The notes beneath the pieces were generated by a model, which was not told the origin of the DNA, did not search any database, and saw only the letters and a program-made list of their open reading frames with translations. From Actinotignum schaalii (GTDB lineage Bacteria > Actinomycetota > Actinomycetes > Actinomycetales > Actinomycetaceae), in contig CAMIHT010000052.1 in NCBI GenBank assembly GCA_946222725.1, positions 1 to 9,748 on the forward strand: a stretch of DNA of 9,748 nucleotides. The letters run 5' to 3'. A program made the position numbers and the translations under genes. Below are positions 1-7,111 of this stretch, in pieces; within the stretch, counting starts at the first letter, position 1; each line of letters begins with the position of its first letter.

Positions 1-968
1 GCACAGACGCGGCCGAGGTGTGGGGCGCCGATGCGGTTCTCAAAGTCAAGGAACCCGAAGCGGAAGAATACCGGTATCTGCGCGAGGACCTGGTGCTTTT
101 CACCTATTTGCACCTGGCTTCCCAGCCGAAGCTCGCTCGCGCGCTCCTGGATGCCGGTACCACCGCCATCGCTTATGAGACTGTACGCGAACGCACCGCG
201 CTGCCGCTGCTCGCGCCCATGAGCCGGGTGGCCGGCAAACTCGCCCCCATCGTGGGTTCGCATTACCTCCTCGACGCGCAGGGCGGGGCCGGGATTCTTA
301 TCGGCGGAGTGGCCGGAACCCGCAAGGGCAAGGTGACCGTTATCGGGGCGGGCATCGCCGGAGAATCCGCCGCGGTTATGGCCGCCGGGATGGGCGCGAA
401 CGTGACGATTCTGGATATTAATATTGAGCGGCTCGCCCAATTGGAGATGCGTCACGCCGGGATGCTCACCACCCTGGCCTCCACCGCGCAGACTATCGAG
501 GAGCAGGTGGCGGATGCCGATCTGGTAATCGGTACGGTGCTGGTGCCGGGCTCATCCACTCCCAAGCTGGTGACCTCCGCGATGGTGGAGGGTATGCGCC
601 CGGGCAGCGTGCTCGTAGATATTGCCATTGACCAGGGCGGATGCTTCCAGGATTCCCATCCCACCACCCACGCTGAGCCGACCTTCACGGTGGACGGCAA
701 GATTTTCTATTGCGTGGCGAATATGCCCGGTGCGGTTCCGCGCACCTCCACCGAAGCTCTCACGACGGCGACACTCCCCTACGTGGTGCGCCTTGCGGCC
801 CAGGGGTGGCGCACGGCCGCCAGCGCGGATCCCGGTTTCGCTAGCGGCGTGAATATCAGCGGTGGGAAAATCACCCACCGCGGGGTTTTTGATTCGCTGA
901 GCGGGGTGCTGGGGCTACCCGAATCTGAGTTTGACGATTCCTGCGTGTCGAAGGCAATGGCAGACTAG
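1..968 (+). CDS. ald: Alanine dehydrogenase, 5'-truncated by the window edge
   Basis: This gene reversibly converts L-alanine plus NAD+ to pyruvate, ammonia and NADH in the cytoplasm. The reading frame (codons from base 3) is open to the left edge, so the GTG at 18 is internal. About 322 residues are visible against roughly 370 for the family, leaving about 59 N-terminal residues outside. Counting from the GTG at 18, the substrate-binding KVKEP motif has its lysine at 11 (Lys75 in the M. tuberculosis enzyme) and the catalytic YLHLA histidine is at 32 (His96). The Rossmann loop GAGIAG is at 110-115, the NAD-ribose acidic residue is D133, and the signature DIAIDQGGCF with catalytic Asp205 (Asp270 equivalent) is intact. 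The conserved VANMPGAVPRTST segment follows. The stop lies 4 bp before nadE, suggesting one transcript and translational coupling. The promoter is outside the window. Identity is secure from motif order and near full-length similarity. Confidence 0.96.
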   Translation, partial: TDAAEVWGADAVLKVKEPEAEEYRYLREDLVLFTYLHLASQPKLARALLDAGTTAIAYETVRERTALPLLAPMSRVAGKLAPIVGSHYLLDAQGGAGILIGGVAGTRKGKVTVIGAGIAGESAAVMAAGMGANVTILDINIERLAQLEMRHAGMLTTLASTAQTIEEQVADADLVIGTVLVPGSSTPKLVTSAMVEGMRPGSVLVDIAIDQGGCFQDSHPTTHAEPTFTVDGKIFYCVANMPGAVPRTSTEALTTATLPYVVRLAAQGWRTAASADPGFASGVNISGGKITHRGVFDSLSGVLGLPESEFDDSCVSKAMAD

Positions 969-972
969 ACCC

Positions 973-3168
973 ATGAGCGATTTCTCCTCGATCTACAGTC
1001 ACGGTTACGTGCGCGTGGCCGCCTGCTCCCCGGAAGTGGTGGTGGCCGATCCGCGGCGCAATGCCCAGGCCATTATCGATGCGGCCCGGGTGGTGAGCGC
1101 ACAGGGTGCGGTGTTGGCCGTGTTCCCGGAGCTGAGCCTTACCGGGTATTCCGCGGAGGATCTTTTCCTCCAGGATGCGCTGCTGCGCGCCACCCTGGAG
1201 GCCCTGGAAACCGTGCGTGCTGCCAGTGTGAGCTTCGATGCGGCACTCATTGTGGGGGCACCGCTGCACTGGCGCAACCGCCTCTATAATTGCGCTGTTG
1301 TGCTCCACCACGGGAATGTGCTGGGCGTGGTGCCCAAGTCCTATATCCCCAATTACCGGGAATTTTACGAAAAGCGGCATTTCGCTTCCGGGGCGGGACT
1401 GCGGGAGGCGGTAATCGAACTACCCGGGGTCCGTACCGATGCGCCGTGGAGCACCGGGCTTTCCGAGGAAGAGAGGGCCGAATTAGCGCAAACCGAGGAA
1501 GCCTGGGCCTATACGCTGGGGCGGGATACCGTTCCCTTCGGGCCGGATCTGATTTTCTCCGCCAGTGATATTCCCGGTTTTGATTTCCACGTGGAGATCT
1601 GTGAGGACATGTGGGTTCCTATCCCGCCCTCGGCGCGCGCGGCCCTGGCCGGGGCGCAGGTGCTCGTCAATCTTTCCGGTTCCCCGGTCACGGTGGGGCG
1701 TGAAGATGACCGCGATCTGCTGATCCGCGGGGCTTCGGCACGCTGCGCGGCGGCCTATATCTACGCGGCGAATGGCGAATGGGAATCCTCCACGGATCTG
1801 GCCTGGGATGGCCAAACTGTTATCTATGAATGCGGGGAAAAAATCGCGGCCGGGCAGCGTTTTTCGGCCGGCCACAGCGCCACCCTGGGTGATATTGATC
1901 TGGATCGTATCCGCCAGGAACGCCAGCGCAACGGCTCCTTTAATGACAATGCGCTCGCCCAGGGCACCGAACGCGATGCGTATTCCAACCCGGGCACGGA
2001 TTCCTTCCGCACCATTCATTTCACTGCCGGCATCCCGGATATGAGCGCGCTGAGCGCGGCGGATCAGCGCCTGCACCGCGAAGTGGTGCGTTTCCCCTTT
2101 ATGGGCGGCAGTGAACGCAATCCGGACCGCGATTGCTTCGAGGCTTTCTCCATCCAGGTCTACGCGCTTATCACGCGGCTGCGGGCCACGGGCTCCGCCA
2201 AGGTGATTATCGGGGTATCCGGCGGGCTGGATTCCACCCACGCGCTCCTGGTGGCCTGCCGGGCCATGGATCTGCTGGAGCGCCCCCGCGCGGATATCCT
2301 TGCCTATACCCTGCCCGGTTTCGCCACCTCCCAGCACACCAAGAACAATGCCTATGCGCTATGCGAAGCCCTCGGGGTGCCGCTGAAGGAGATTGATATT
2401 CGCCCGGCGGCACGCCAGATGCTGGCCGATATGGGCCATCCCTTCGCGGGTGGCGAGCCGGTCTACGATCTCACCTTCGAGAATGTACAGGCCGGGCTGC
2501 GCACGGATTACCTGTTCCGCCTGGCCGGTTTCCACGGCGGTATCGTGCTGGGCACCGGGGATCTATCCGAGCTGGCCCTCGGGTGGTGCACCTTCGGGGT
2601 GGGTGACCATATGAGTCACTACAACGTGAACGCGGGGATGCCGAAAACCTTTATGCAGCATGTGCTGCGGTGGATGGCTCGCCAGGACTTCCTGGCCGGC
2701 GCCGGTGCGCAAGCCCTCACGGATATTCTCCATACCGAGATTTCCCCCGAGCTGGTTCCCGCGGATGCCGGTGGGGCGCTGCAATCCACCCAGGAGAAAA
2801 TCGGCCCTTACGAACTCCAGGACTTCACCCTCTACTTCGCGCTACGCTACGGCTTCCTTCCCTCGAAAATTGCTTTCCTGGCCCGGGAAGCCTGGGGTGA
2901 TTCCTCCCGCGGCTTCTGGCCGGAAGGTATTGAGGTGAATGCCCGCCACGCCTATAGCCTGGCGGAGATTAAGAAGTGGATGGAGCTTTTCTACCGCCGT
3001 TTCTTCTCCCAGCAATTCAAACGTTCCACTCTCCCCAACGGCCCGAAGATCCTTTCGGGTGGCTCGCTTTCCCCGCGCGGGGATTGGCGCATGCCATCCG
3101 ATGCCACCAGCCGGGTCTGGTTGGCCGATCTGGAGAATATCCCCAGCACCCCCACGGAGGACGCATGA
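973..3168 (+). CDS. nadE: Glutamine-dependent NAD+ synthetase (two-domain)
   Basis: This enzyme performs the last step of NAD+ synthesis: nicotinic acid adenine dinucleotide is adenylated by ATP and amidated with ammonia from glutamine. It has 731 residues against about 680 in M. tuberculosis. Residues 1 to about 340 form a nitrilase-type glutaminase domain with the triad Glu53 (FPELSLTGYS), Lys122 (VPKSYIPNYREFYEKRHF) and Cys210 (HVEICEDMW). The synthetase domain from about 380 has the ATP P-loop SGGLDS at 416-421, HTKNNA, FENVQAGLRTDYLFR and GTGDLSELALGW. ATG 973 was chosen because MSDFSSIYSHGYVRVAACS aligns with the family N-terminus; the frame opens at 931 but that overlaps ald. No clear Shine-Dalgarno precedes 973, so coupling to ald, 4 bp upstream, is likely. 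The unusual part is about 34 extra residues (about 153-186) between the catalytic Lys and Cys. Identity is very secure. Confidence 0.97.
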   Translation: MSDFSSIYSHGYVRVAACSPEVVVADPRRNAQAIIDAARVVSAQGAVLAVFPELSLTGYSAEDLFLQDALLRATLEALETVRAASVSFDAALIVGAPLHWRNRLYNCAVVLHHGNVLGVVPKSYIPNYREFYEKRHFASGAGLREAVIELPGVRTDAPWSTGLSEEERAELAQTEEAWAYTLGRDTVPFGPDLIFSASDIPGFDFHVEICEDMWVPIPPSARAALAGAQVLVNLSGSPVTVGREDDRDLLIRGASARCAAAYIYAANGEWESSTDLAWDGQTVIYECGEKIAAGQRFSAGHSATLGDIDLDRIRQERQRNGSFNDNALAQGTERDAYSNPGTDSFRTIHFTAGIPDMSALSAADQRLHREVVRFPFMGGSERNPDRDCFEAFSIQVYALITRLRATGSAKVIIGVSGGLDSTHALLVACRAMDLLERPRADILAYTLPGFATSQHTKNNAYALCEALGVPLKEIDIRPAARQMLADMGHPFAGGEPVYDLTFENVQAGLRTDYLFRLAGFHGGIVLGTGDLSELALGWCTFGVGDHMSHYNVNAGMPKTFMQHVLRWMARQDFLAGAGAQALTDILHTEISPELVPADAGGALQSTQEKIGPYELQDFTLYFALRYGFLPSKIAFLAREAWGDSSRGFWPEGIEVNARHAYSLAEIKKWMELFYRRFFSQQFKRSTLPNGPKILSGGSLSPRGDWRMPSDATSRVWLADLENIPSTPTEDA

Positions 3169-3596
3169 TTTCCCTGCAAGAGAATGTGACCGAGGATTTC
3201 CTAGCCGCCTGCCAGCGCCTCATCCCCCAGCTCTCCTCAAGCAGCGCGCCACTTTCGCGCGCCGCCGCCGCGGAGTTGCTTGCCCAGCCCGGGGTGTACC
3301 AATTGGTGTACCGGGTAGCGGAAGGCGCCCCGATCCTCGGGATGCTCACCCTCGTCACCTTCCAGATTCCCACCGGAACGCGGGCCTGGATCGAGGACGT
3401 GGTGGTGGACGACGCCGCCCGCGGCCACGGGGCCGGCCAGCAACTTGTGGAAGCCGCCCTGGCCCACGCTGCCCATCTCGGGGTGAAATCGGTGGATTTG
3501 ACCTCGCGGCCCAGCCGGGAGGCTGCCAACCGGCTTTACCGGCGCTGTGGTTTCGAAGCGCGGGATACCAACGTCTACCGGTATCACGCGCAGTAA
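3165..3596 (+). CDS. GNAT-family N-acetyltransferase, substrate unknown
   Basis: This is a 143-residue single-domain protein that should transfer an acetyl group from acetyl-CoA to an amine. Motif A is visible: a beta strand WIEDVVVDDAARGHGAG carrying the CoA-pyrophosphate loop RGHGAG at 86-91, then an amphipathic helix. Motif B is ANRLYRRCGFEA (121-132), typical of GNAT enzymes, where the Tyr125 hydroxyl often acts as general acid. The start is ATG 3165, overlapping the nadE TGA in an ATGA arrangement, with GGAGG at 3156-3160 four bases upstream. Translation is therefore probably coupled to nadE. The longer open frame from 2976 overlaps nadE extensively and its upstream part does not resemble a GNAT fold. 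Nothing in the sequence tells the substrate; it could be an amino acid, polyamine, antibiotic or protein N-terminus. No signal peptide or membrane segment is seen. Confidence 0.9.
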   Translation: MISLQENVTEDFLAACQRLIPQLSSSSAPLSRAAAAELLAQPGVYQLVYRVAEGAPILGMLTLVTFQIPTGTRAWIEDVVVDDAARGHGAGQQLVEAALAHAAHLGVKSVDLTSRPSREAANRLYRRCGFEARDTNVYRYHAQ

Positions 3597-3616
3597 AAGC
3601 CGTGCGCGGTTGCGAT

Positions 3617-3631
3617 GCCGGCTCGGCCGGC
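3617..3631. terminator. Possible short GC hairpin between convergent genes
   Basis: GCCGGC-TCG-GCCGGC forms a 6-bp stem with a 3-nt loop in the 57-bp gap between the GNAT stop and the guaB3 stop. It is enclosed by a longer-range pairing of CACGCGCA (3585-3592) with TGCGCGTG (3645-3652). There is no T-tract on either strand. A bidirectional terminator role is inferred from position only. Confidence 0.3.
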
Positions 3632-3653
3632 CTAGCTGCCGTAATGCGCGTGC

Positions 3654-4769
3654 CTAGCGGCGGGTGACCACCAGCTGGGCGCGCTGGAACTCCTTGCAAT
3701 CGGAGTAACCATTAGCGGCCATAGCGTGGCGCAGCGCCCCCATAATATTGGTGTGCCCGCGGGCGCTCGAGGTGGGCCCCACCAGGATTTCTTCCAGCGT
3801 CCCGGCGGTTCCCACATAAACGCGTTCCCCGCGCGGGAGGCGCGGGTGGCGGGCTTCCGGCCCCCAGTGCCAGCCGCGCCCGGGCGCTTCGCTGGCCCGC
3901 GCCAGAATAGTTCCGAGCATCACGCCATCTGCCCCGCAGGCCAGGGCTTTAATGAGGTCCCCGGAGCTGCCGACCGAGCCGTCCGCAATCACATGAACGT
4001 AGCGCCCGCCCGATTCATCGAGGTAGTCGCGGCGGGCGGCCGCGATATCGGCTATCGTCGTCGCCATGGGGGCAGCGATCCCCACGGTACGTAACGTCGC
4101 AGAAGCGGCCCCTCCCCCATAACCGGCCAGCACCCCGGCCGCGCCGGTGCGCATGAGATGCAGCGCGCTCTGGTAGGTGACGGCACCGCCCACCAGCACC
4201 GGAATATCAAGATCGTAAATGAGGCCGCGCAGGTTGAGCGGTTCGCGGGTGATGGACACATGCTCGGCACTCACCGTGGTGCCGCGGATCACCAGCAGGT
4301 CCAGCCCGGCATCAGCGGCCGGCGGCACAATTTCTTTCGCGTGCCCCGGCGAACAGGCCCCAGCCACGGTGACCCCAGCGCCCCGCAGCTGCGCTACCCG
4401 GTAGCGCACCAGCCCGGTATCGATGGGGCGTTCCGCGTAGATCTGCTGGAGGCGCGCGGTGGCAGATTCGGCAGGCAGCGCGGCGATTTCTTCATACAGC
4501 GGGGTGGGATCCTCATAACGGGTCCACAGGCCCTCAAGGTCTGCCACCCCCAATCCCCCGGCCCGCCCCAGGCGGATCATCATATCCGGGGAGGCCACCG
4601 AATCCATGGGGGCACTGAGCACCGGAATATCGAGGTGGTAAGCGTCTAACTGCCAGGCGGTGGAGACCTCCCGAACGTCCCGGGTGCGCCGGGTGGGCAC
4701 AATGGCGACGTCGTCCAGGGTATAGGTCATCCGCGCGCGTTTGCCGCGCCCAATCTCGATTTCGCTCAC
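3654..4769 (-). CDS. guaB3: GuaB3-family IMP dehydrogenase-related protein
   Basis: This is a TIM-barrel protein of the IMPDH/GMP reductase superfamily without CBS domains, 371 residues from the GTG at 4769. The N-terminus EIEIGRGKRARMTYTLDDVAIVP and the stretch RRTRDVREVSTAWQLDAY closely match mycobacterial GuaB3, as do LHLMRTGAAGV, ARRDYLDESGGRYVHVIADG and the C-terminal YSDCKEFQ. The catalytic loop (AGYGGGAASATLRT, residues 215-228) has serine where true IMPDH has cysteine in GSxCTTR, so ordinary IMPDH chemistry through a thioimidate is not expected. Cyanobacterial GuaB3 has been described as a GMP reductase; the activity of actinobacterial members is not clear to me. The start is chosen by alignment and by a TAAAGT -10-like hexamer 7 bp upstream. 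The frame is open to GTG 4817 (387 residues), but that extension is Pro-rich and not conserved. The gene follows the fem gene at about 100 bp. Confidence 0.9.
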   Translation of the reverse strand: MSEIEIGRGKRARMTYTLDDVAIVPTRRTRDVREVSTAWQLDAYHLDIPVLSAPMDSVASPDMMIRLGRAGGLGVADLEGLWTRYEDPTPLYEEIAALPAESATARLQQIYAERPIDTGLVRYRVAQLRGAGVTVAGACSPGHAKEIVPPAADAGLDLLVIRGTTVSAEHVSITREPLNLRGLIYDLDIPVLVGGAVTYQSALHLMRTGAAGVLAGYGGGAASATLRTVGIAAPMATTIADIAAARRDYLDESGGRYVHVIADGSVGSSGDLIKALACGADGVMLGTILARASEAPGRGWHWGPEARHPRLPRGERVYVGTAGTLEEILVGPTSSARGHTNIMGALRHAMAANGYSDCKEFQRAQLVVTRR

Positions 4770-4776
4770 GCCTTCC

Positions 4777-4782
4777 ACTTTA
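4777..4782 (-). promoter_or_regulatory. Candidate -10 element for a leaderless guaB3 transcript
   Basis: TAAAGT (minus strand) matches the TANNNT pattern of actinobacterial -10 elements. It ends 7 bases before the GTG at 4769, the spacing expected if transcription begins at the first base of the start codon. No good -35 is visible. GGAAGG lies between this hexamer and the GTG, but only one base from the start, which is too close for a normal Shine-Dalgarno. The call is inferred from spacing and pattern. Confidence 0.4.
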
Positions 4783-4871
4783 CCGGCAAAGAGAGGCGAG
4801 GGAGCGGGCCGCGGCACACATCCGCGCGGCTTAGGCAGCGAAGCGCGCCACCGCAGCCCCGATTCACCCGG

Positions 4872-6125
4872 CTAGCGAGTTTCCGCACCTAGCACGCGCG
4901 CGAGGAAGCGCGGCGCGAACGTCTTTTCGTAGGTGCCCACGAATTCCTCGACCTGCCCGTTGAGCCAGCGCTTGAAGGCGAGGATATTGGCATCATCCGC
5001 ATCCTCAGAAAAGTCCCCGGAAATCCCGAAGGTGTTGTAAATATCCAGGCCCTCATCACAGGCGTATTTGAACATGGCACGTTCAACCGGGTAGTCGCGC
5101 GCGTAGGCGGACAGCGTTTTGTCCATCCCGCCCAGCAGCAAAATCAGTTCGGATCCAACCCGGAATCCGAGTGCGGCATTGAAGGGAATCTCCGCGTCGC
5201 CGCGCTCGGCCAGGGTTTCGCGCGCCATCTCTTCCTGACCGTCAAGCACCTCCAGGCGCTGGGCTGCCTGCTCTAACTCACGGTCACGCGCCTTCGTTTC
5301 TTTACGTCCGCGCAGCACCTCAATCCGCTCGTGTACCTCAGTGCGTTCGGCGGAGATCTGGTCGAGGTAGCGGCGCGGGGACACATAGGCCACCGCGAGC
5401 AGCGCGCGTTCGGGGCCCATATCTGCCATAAGATCACGGTAAAAACGCACCGCGGAAGCCGATAGCTCCGGCATTCCGTCGGTGCGGTCCCGGGTGCTCG
5501 CGTAAAGCTGGGCGAAAACGTCGAAATCTTCCGGCCCGAGGAAACGGGTCTGCACCCCGTAGCGGTTTTCGTTATTGAAACGACGCCGCAGCCCCTTGGC
5601 GAGGGTGGCTTTGGCTTCCTCGAAGTTCATCCCGGAGATGGTTTTGGTGTAAATCCAGCGCAGCTGAATATCGGAGCGTTCCCCGAATTCGTAGGGAAGA
5701 TGGCGCCAGCCATCGCGTTCCAGGGCGTGGGAGACCGTGCTGGCAACCGGGTTATCTTCCAGGGGCGTAATATCCGTGTACCAGCGGCGCGCCAAAATCG
5801 GGTTAATCCGGGCGGTGAGCAGGCGCGGCTGGGAAGCGAAATGCCGGTTGAGCCCCTTGAAGAAAGCGGCAACTACCTCGCGCTGACTCCAATCCAAGGT
5901 GGGCCCGTAGGCGAGAGAAGCCCGGGTGAAGATTTTCTTCCAGGGCTGGTACATAATGAGGCCGGCCCCGCAAACCGTACCGGTGTTATCACGCACGCCT
6001 ACATATTCCACCCGGTAGCCTTCAGCCTGGCGCACCCGCCCGTAGCTGACCGTTTGGGAGAGGAAACACCGTTGCGTACTCATATAGTCGTTGTACTCAT
6101 TCTCGGATAGCACCGCGAATTGCAT
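4872..6125 (-). CDS. FemABX/MurM-type peptidoglycan branching aminoacyltransferase
   Basis: This 417-residue protein belongs to the Fem family, which transfers amino acids from aminoacyl-tRNA to the peptidoglycan precursor stem peptide at the inner membrane face, building interpeptide bridges. It shows the twin-GNAT layout. The first subdomain is about 1-165 (MQFAVLSENEYNDYM...FLSQT, AGLIMYQPWKKIF, YGPTLDW). The second begins at GLRRRFNNENRYGVQTRFL (178-196), the usual Fem helix and strand. A highly charged helical hairpin at about 251-309, rich in Glu, Arg and Gln, matches the coiled-coil arm of FemA and FemX that contacts tRNA. The C-terminal part has LLGGMD and DIYNTFGISGDF. ATG 6125 is preceded by GGAAAGGAA (plus 6130-6138) at good spacing. 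Which amino acid is added, and at which position, cannot be told. guaB3 lies downstream on the same strand. Confidence 0.9.
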   Translation of the reverse strand: MQFAVLSENEYNDYMSTQRCFLSQTVSYGRVRQAEGYRVEYVGVRDNTGTVCGAGLIMYQPWKKIFTRASLAYGPTLDWSQREVVAAFFKGLNRHFASQPRLLTARINPILARRWYTDITPLEDNPVASTVSHALERDGWRHLPYEFGERSDIQLRWIYTKTISGMNFEEAKATLAKGLRRRFNNENRYGVQTRFLGPEDFDVFAQLYASTRDRTDGMPELSASAVRFYRDLMADMGPERALLAVAYVSPRRYLDQISAERTEVHERIEVLRGRKETKARDRELEQAAQRLEVLDGQEEMARETLAERGDAEIPFNAALGFRVGSELILLLGGMDKTLSAYARDYPVERAMFKYACDEGLDIYNTFGISGDFSEDADDANILAFKRWLNGQVEEFVGTYEKTFAPRFLARVLGAETR

Positions 6126-6145
6126 AGCGTTCCTTTCCTACCGGG

Positions 6146-6158
6146 CAGCTCAGAGCTG
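6146..6158. promoter_or_regulatory. Perfect dyad in the leader of the fem gene
   Basis: CAGCTC-A-GAGCTG is a perfect 6-bp inverted repeat with a one-base centre, about 20 bp upstream of the fem ATG and just upstream of its Shine-Dalgarno. The one-base centre makes an RNA hairpin unlikely and fits a dimeric regulator's operator better, but no matching regulator is in the window. It may be chance. Confidence 0.3.
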
Positions 6159-6217
6159 ATTCGCAACTCCCTATTAGAGTAACTTAAGCTGAAACAGCCC
6201 TGGAAATACGATGTGGC

Positions 6218-6292
6218 TGCTGGTGCTTATTTTTGTGCCGTAAGCGCCGATTTTTGTGTCGTAGGGGCGGATTAGACTACAAAGCACCAGCA
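6218..6292. repeat. 11-bp inverted repeat framing tandem repeats upstream of the exonuclease gene
   Basis: TGCTGGTGCTT (6218-6228) and AAGCACCAGCA (6282-6292) are perfect inverted copies separated by 53 bp. The interval is almost filled by two 21-bp direct repeats. The element sits in the 204-bp gap between the divergent fem and exonuclease genes, ending 37 bp before the exonuclease GTG. A TANNNT hexamer, TAGACT (6273-6278), lies just inside the right arm and could be a -10 for the exonuclease gene. It may act as an operator, or as an RNA stem with a large loop if transcribed from further upstream. I do not recognise the sequence. Confidence 0.55.
6229..6270. repeat. Two tandem copies of a 21-bp repeat
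   Basis: Copy 1 is at 6229-6249 and copy 2 at 6250-6270, head to tail with no gap. Both start ATTTTTGTG, then C or T, then CGTA; the remaining 7 bases match at 4 positions, giving 17 of 21 identities. The period of 21 bp is two helical turns, so both copies would face the same side of the DNA, as in cooperative repressor sites. There are only two copies and no spacer structure, so it is not CRISPR. Confidence 0.7.
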
Positions 6293-6329
6293 CAGAAGCG
6301 CGGCGCGGGCCGCGGAAAGGATAAGAACC

Positions 6330-7016
6330 GTGTGGACCACGCTGCCGCTTATCGGCTTTGATACAGAAACAACCGGGGTGGATCCCCGGCGTGATCGCCT
6401 CGTCACCTGCTCACTCGTGCGGGTGGATAGTGAGGGAACCTCACGGCGCTATTGGCTGGCAGATCCCGGGGTGGATATTCCGGAAGCAGCCAGCCACGTG
6501 CATGGCATTACCACGGAGCAAGCCCGTGCGGAGGGCCGGCCTATCGCGGAAGTCCTCGGTGAAATCGCGGATATTTTGGGGGCACAGCTCGCCGCCGGCC
6601 AGCCGGTGGTCGCTTTTAATGCCTCTTATGATTTCACGCTGCTCGAAAGTGAACTAGCCCGCCACGGGCTTCCCACCCTCAGCCAGCGCCTGGGGGGTGA
6701 GATTTTCCCGGTTATTGACCCCTACCTCCTTGATCGCGGGGTGGATCGCTACCGTAAGGGTAAGCGGCGCCTAGAAAACCTCGTTATGCACTACGGGGTA
6801 TTCCAGGATGATTCTTTCCATAACGCGGAAGCTGATGTGGTGGCCACGCTGCGGGTACTCGAGGCCATGCTGGAGCGATTCCCCCAACTGCGGGAAAAGA
6901 AGCTGCGGGAAATCGTGGATATTCAAATCGGGGCCGAACGCGAATTCCAAGAGTTTTTGCGTAAGGTGGGTCGTTCGGATGGTCCCAAGGAAGGCTGGCC
7001 CGTGCCGCGCGCATAG
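6330..7016 (+). CDS. Stand-alone DnaQ-like 3'-5' exonuclease (DEDDh family)
   Basis: This 228-residue protein consists essentially of one RNase T/DnaQ exonuclease domain that removes nucleotides from DNA or RNA 3' ends using two divalent metals. All DEDDh residues are present: Asp11 and Glu13 in FDTETTG (Exo I), Asp101 in FNASYDFTLLE (Exo II), and His164 with Asp169 in FHNAEAD (Exo III). VIDPY (128-132) is the usual intervening strand. The charged C-terminus after about 180 (ERFPQLREKKLREIVDIQIGA) is helical and not part of the core. There is no polymerase, helicase or GIY-YIG domain, so it could be a proofreading-type epsilon subunit or an independent repair or RNA-processing nuclease. Start GTG 6330 has GGAAAGGA (6314-6321) eight bases upstream and fits the family N-terminus. 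It is the only plus-strand gene in the right half and converges on guaB. Confidence 0.92.
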   Translation: MWTTLPLIGFDTETTGVDPRRDRLVTCSLVRVDSEGTSRRYWLADPGVDIPEAASHVHGITTEQARAEGRPIAEVLGEIADILGAQLAAGQPVVAFNASYDFTLLESELARHGLPTLSQRLGGEIFPVIDPYLLDRGVDRYRKGKRRLENLVMHYGVFQDDSFHNAEADVVATLRVLEAMLERFPQLREKKLREIVDIQIGAEREFQEFLRKVGRSDGPKEGWPVPRA

Positions 7017-7111
7017 TGCTCACTAGTTGAGCTATTAATCCGGCCGCGCGCATCAACCCAGCCACGCAAGAAGCCGGGCTGCGGCGTCGTACCTTGCGGC
7101 GCATAGTGAAA

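Noticed and set aside
931..972. Upstream ATG at 931 as the nadE start
   Set aside because: It overlaps the end of ald, and the added residues do not match the NadE N-terminus, whereas ATG 973 does.
1483..2337. Open frame of 284 codons on the minus strand inside nadE
   Set aside because: It is a codon-composition shadow of nadE, with no recognisable domain and no ribosome site.
2939..3667. 242-codon plus-strand frame over the nadE 3' end and the GNAT gene
   Set aside because: It is Pro- and Arg-rich low-complexity translation, out of frame with both recognised genes.
4770..4817. GTG 4817 as the guaB3 start
   Set aside because: The 16 extra residues are not conserved and the -10-like hexamer would fall inside the coding region. 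It is kept only as an alternative.
6229..6270. Repeats as a CRISPR array
   Set aside because: There are only two contiguous copies with no spacers, and no cas genes.
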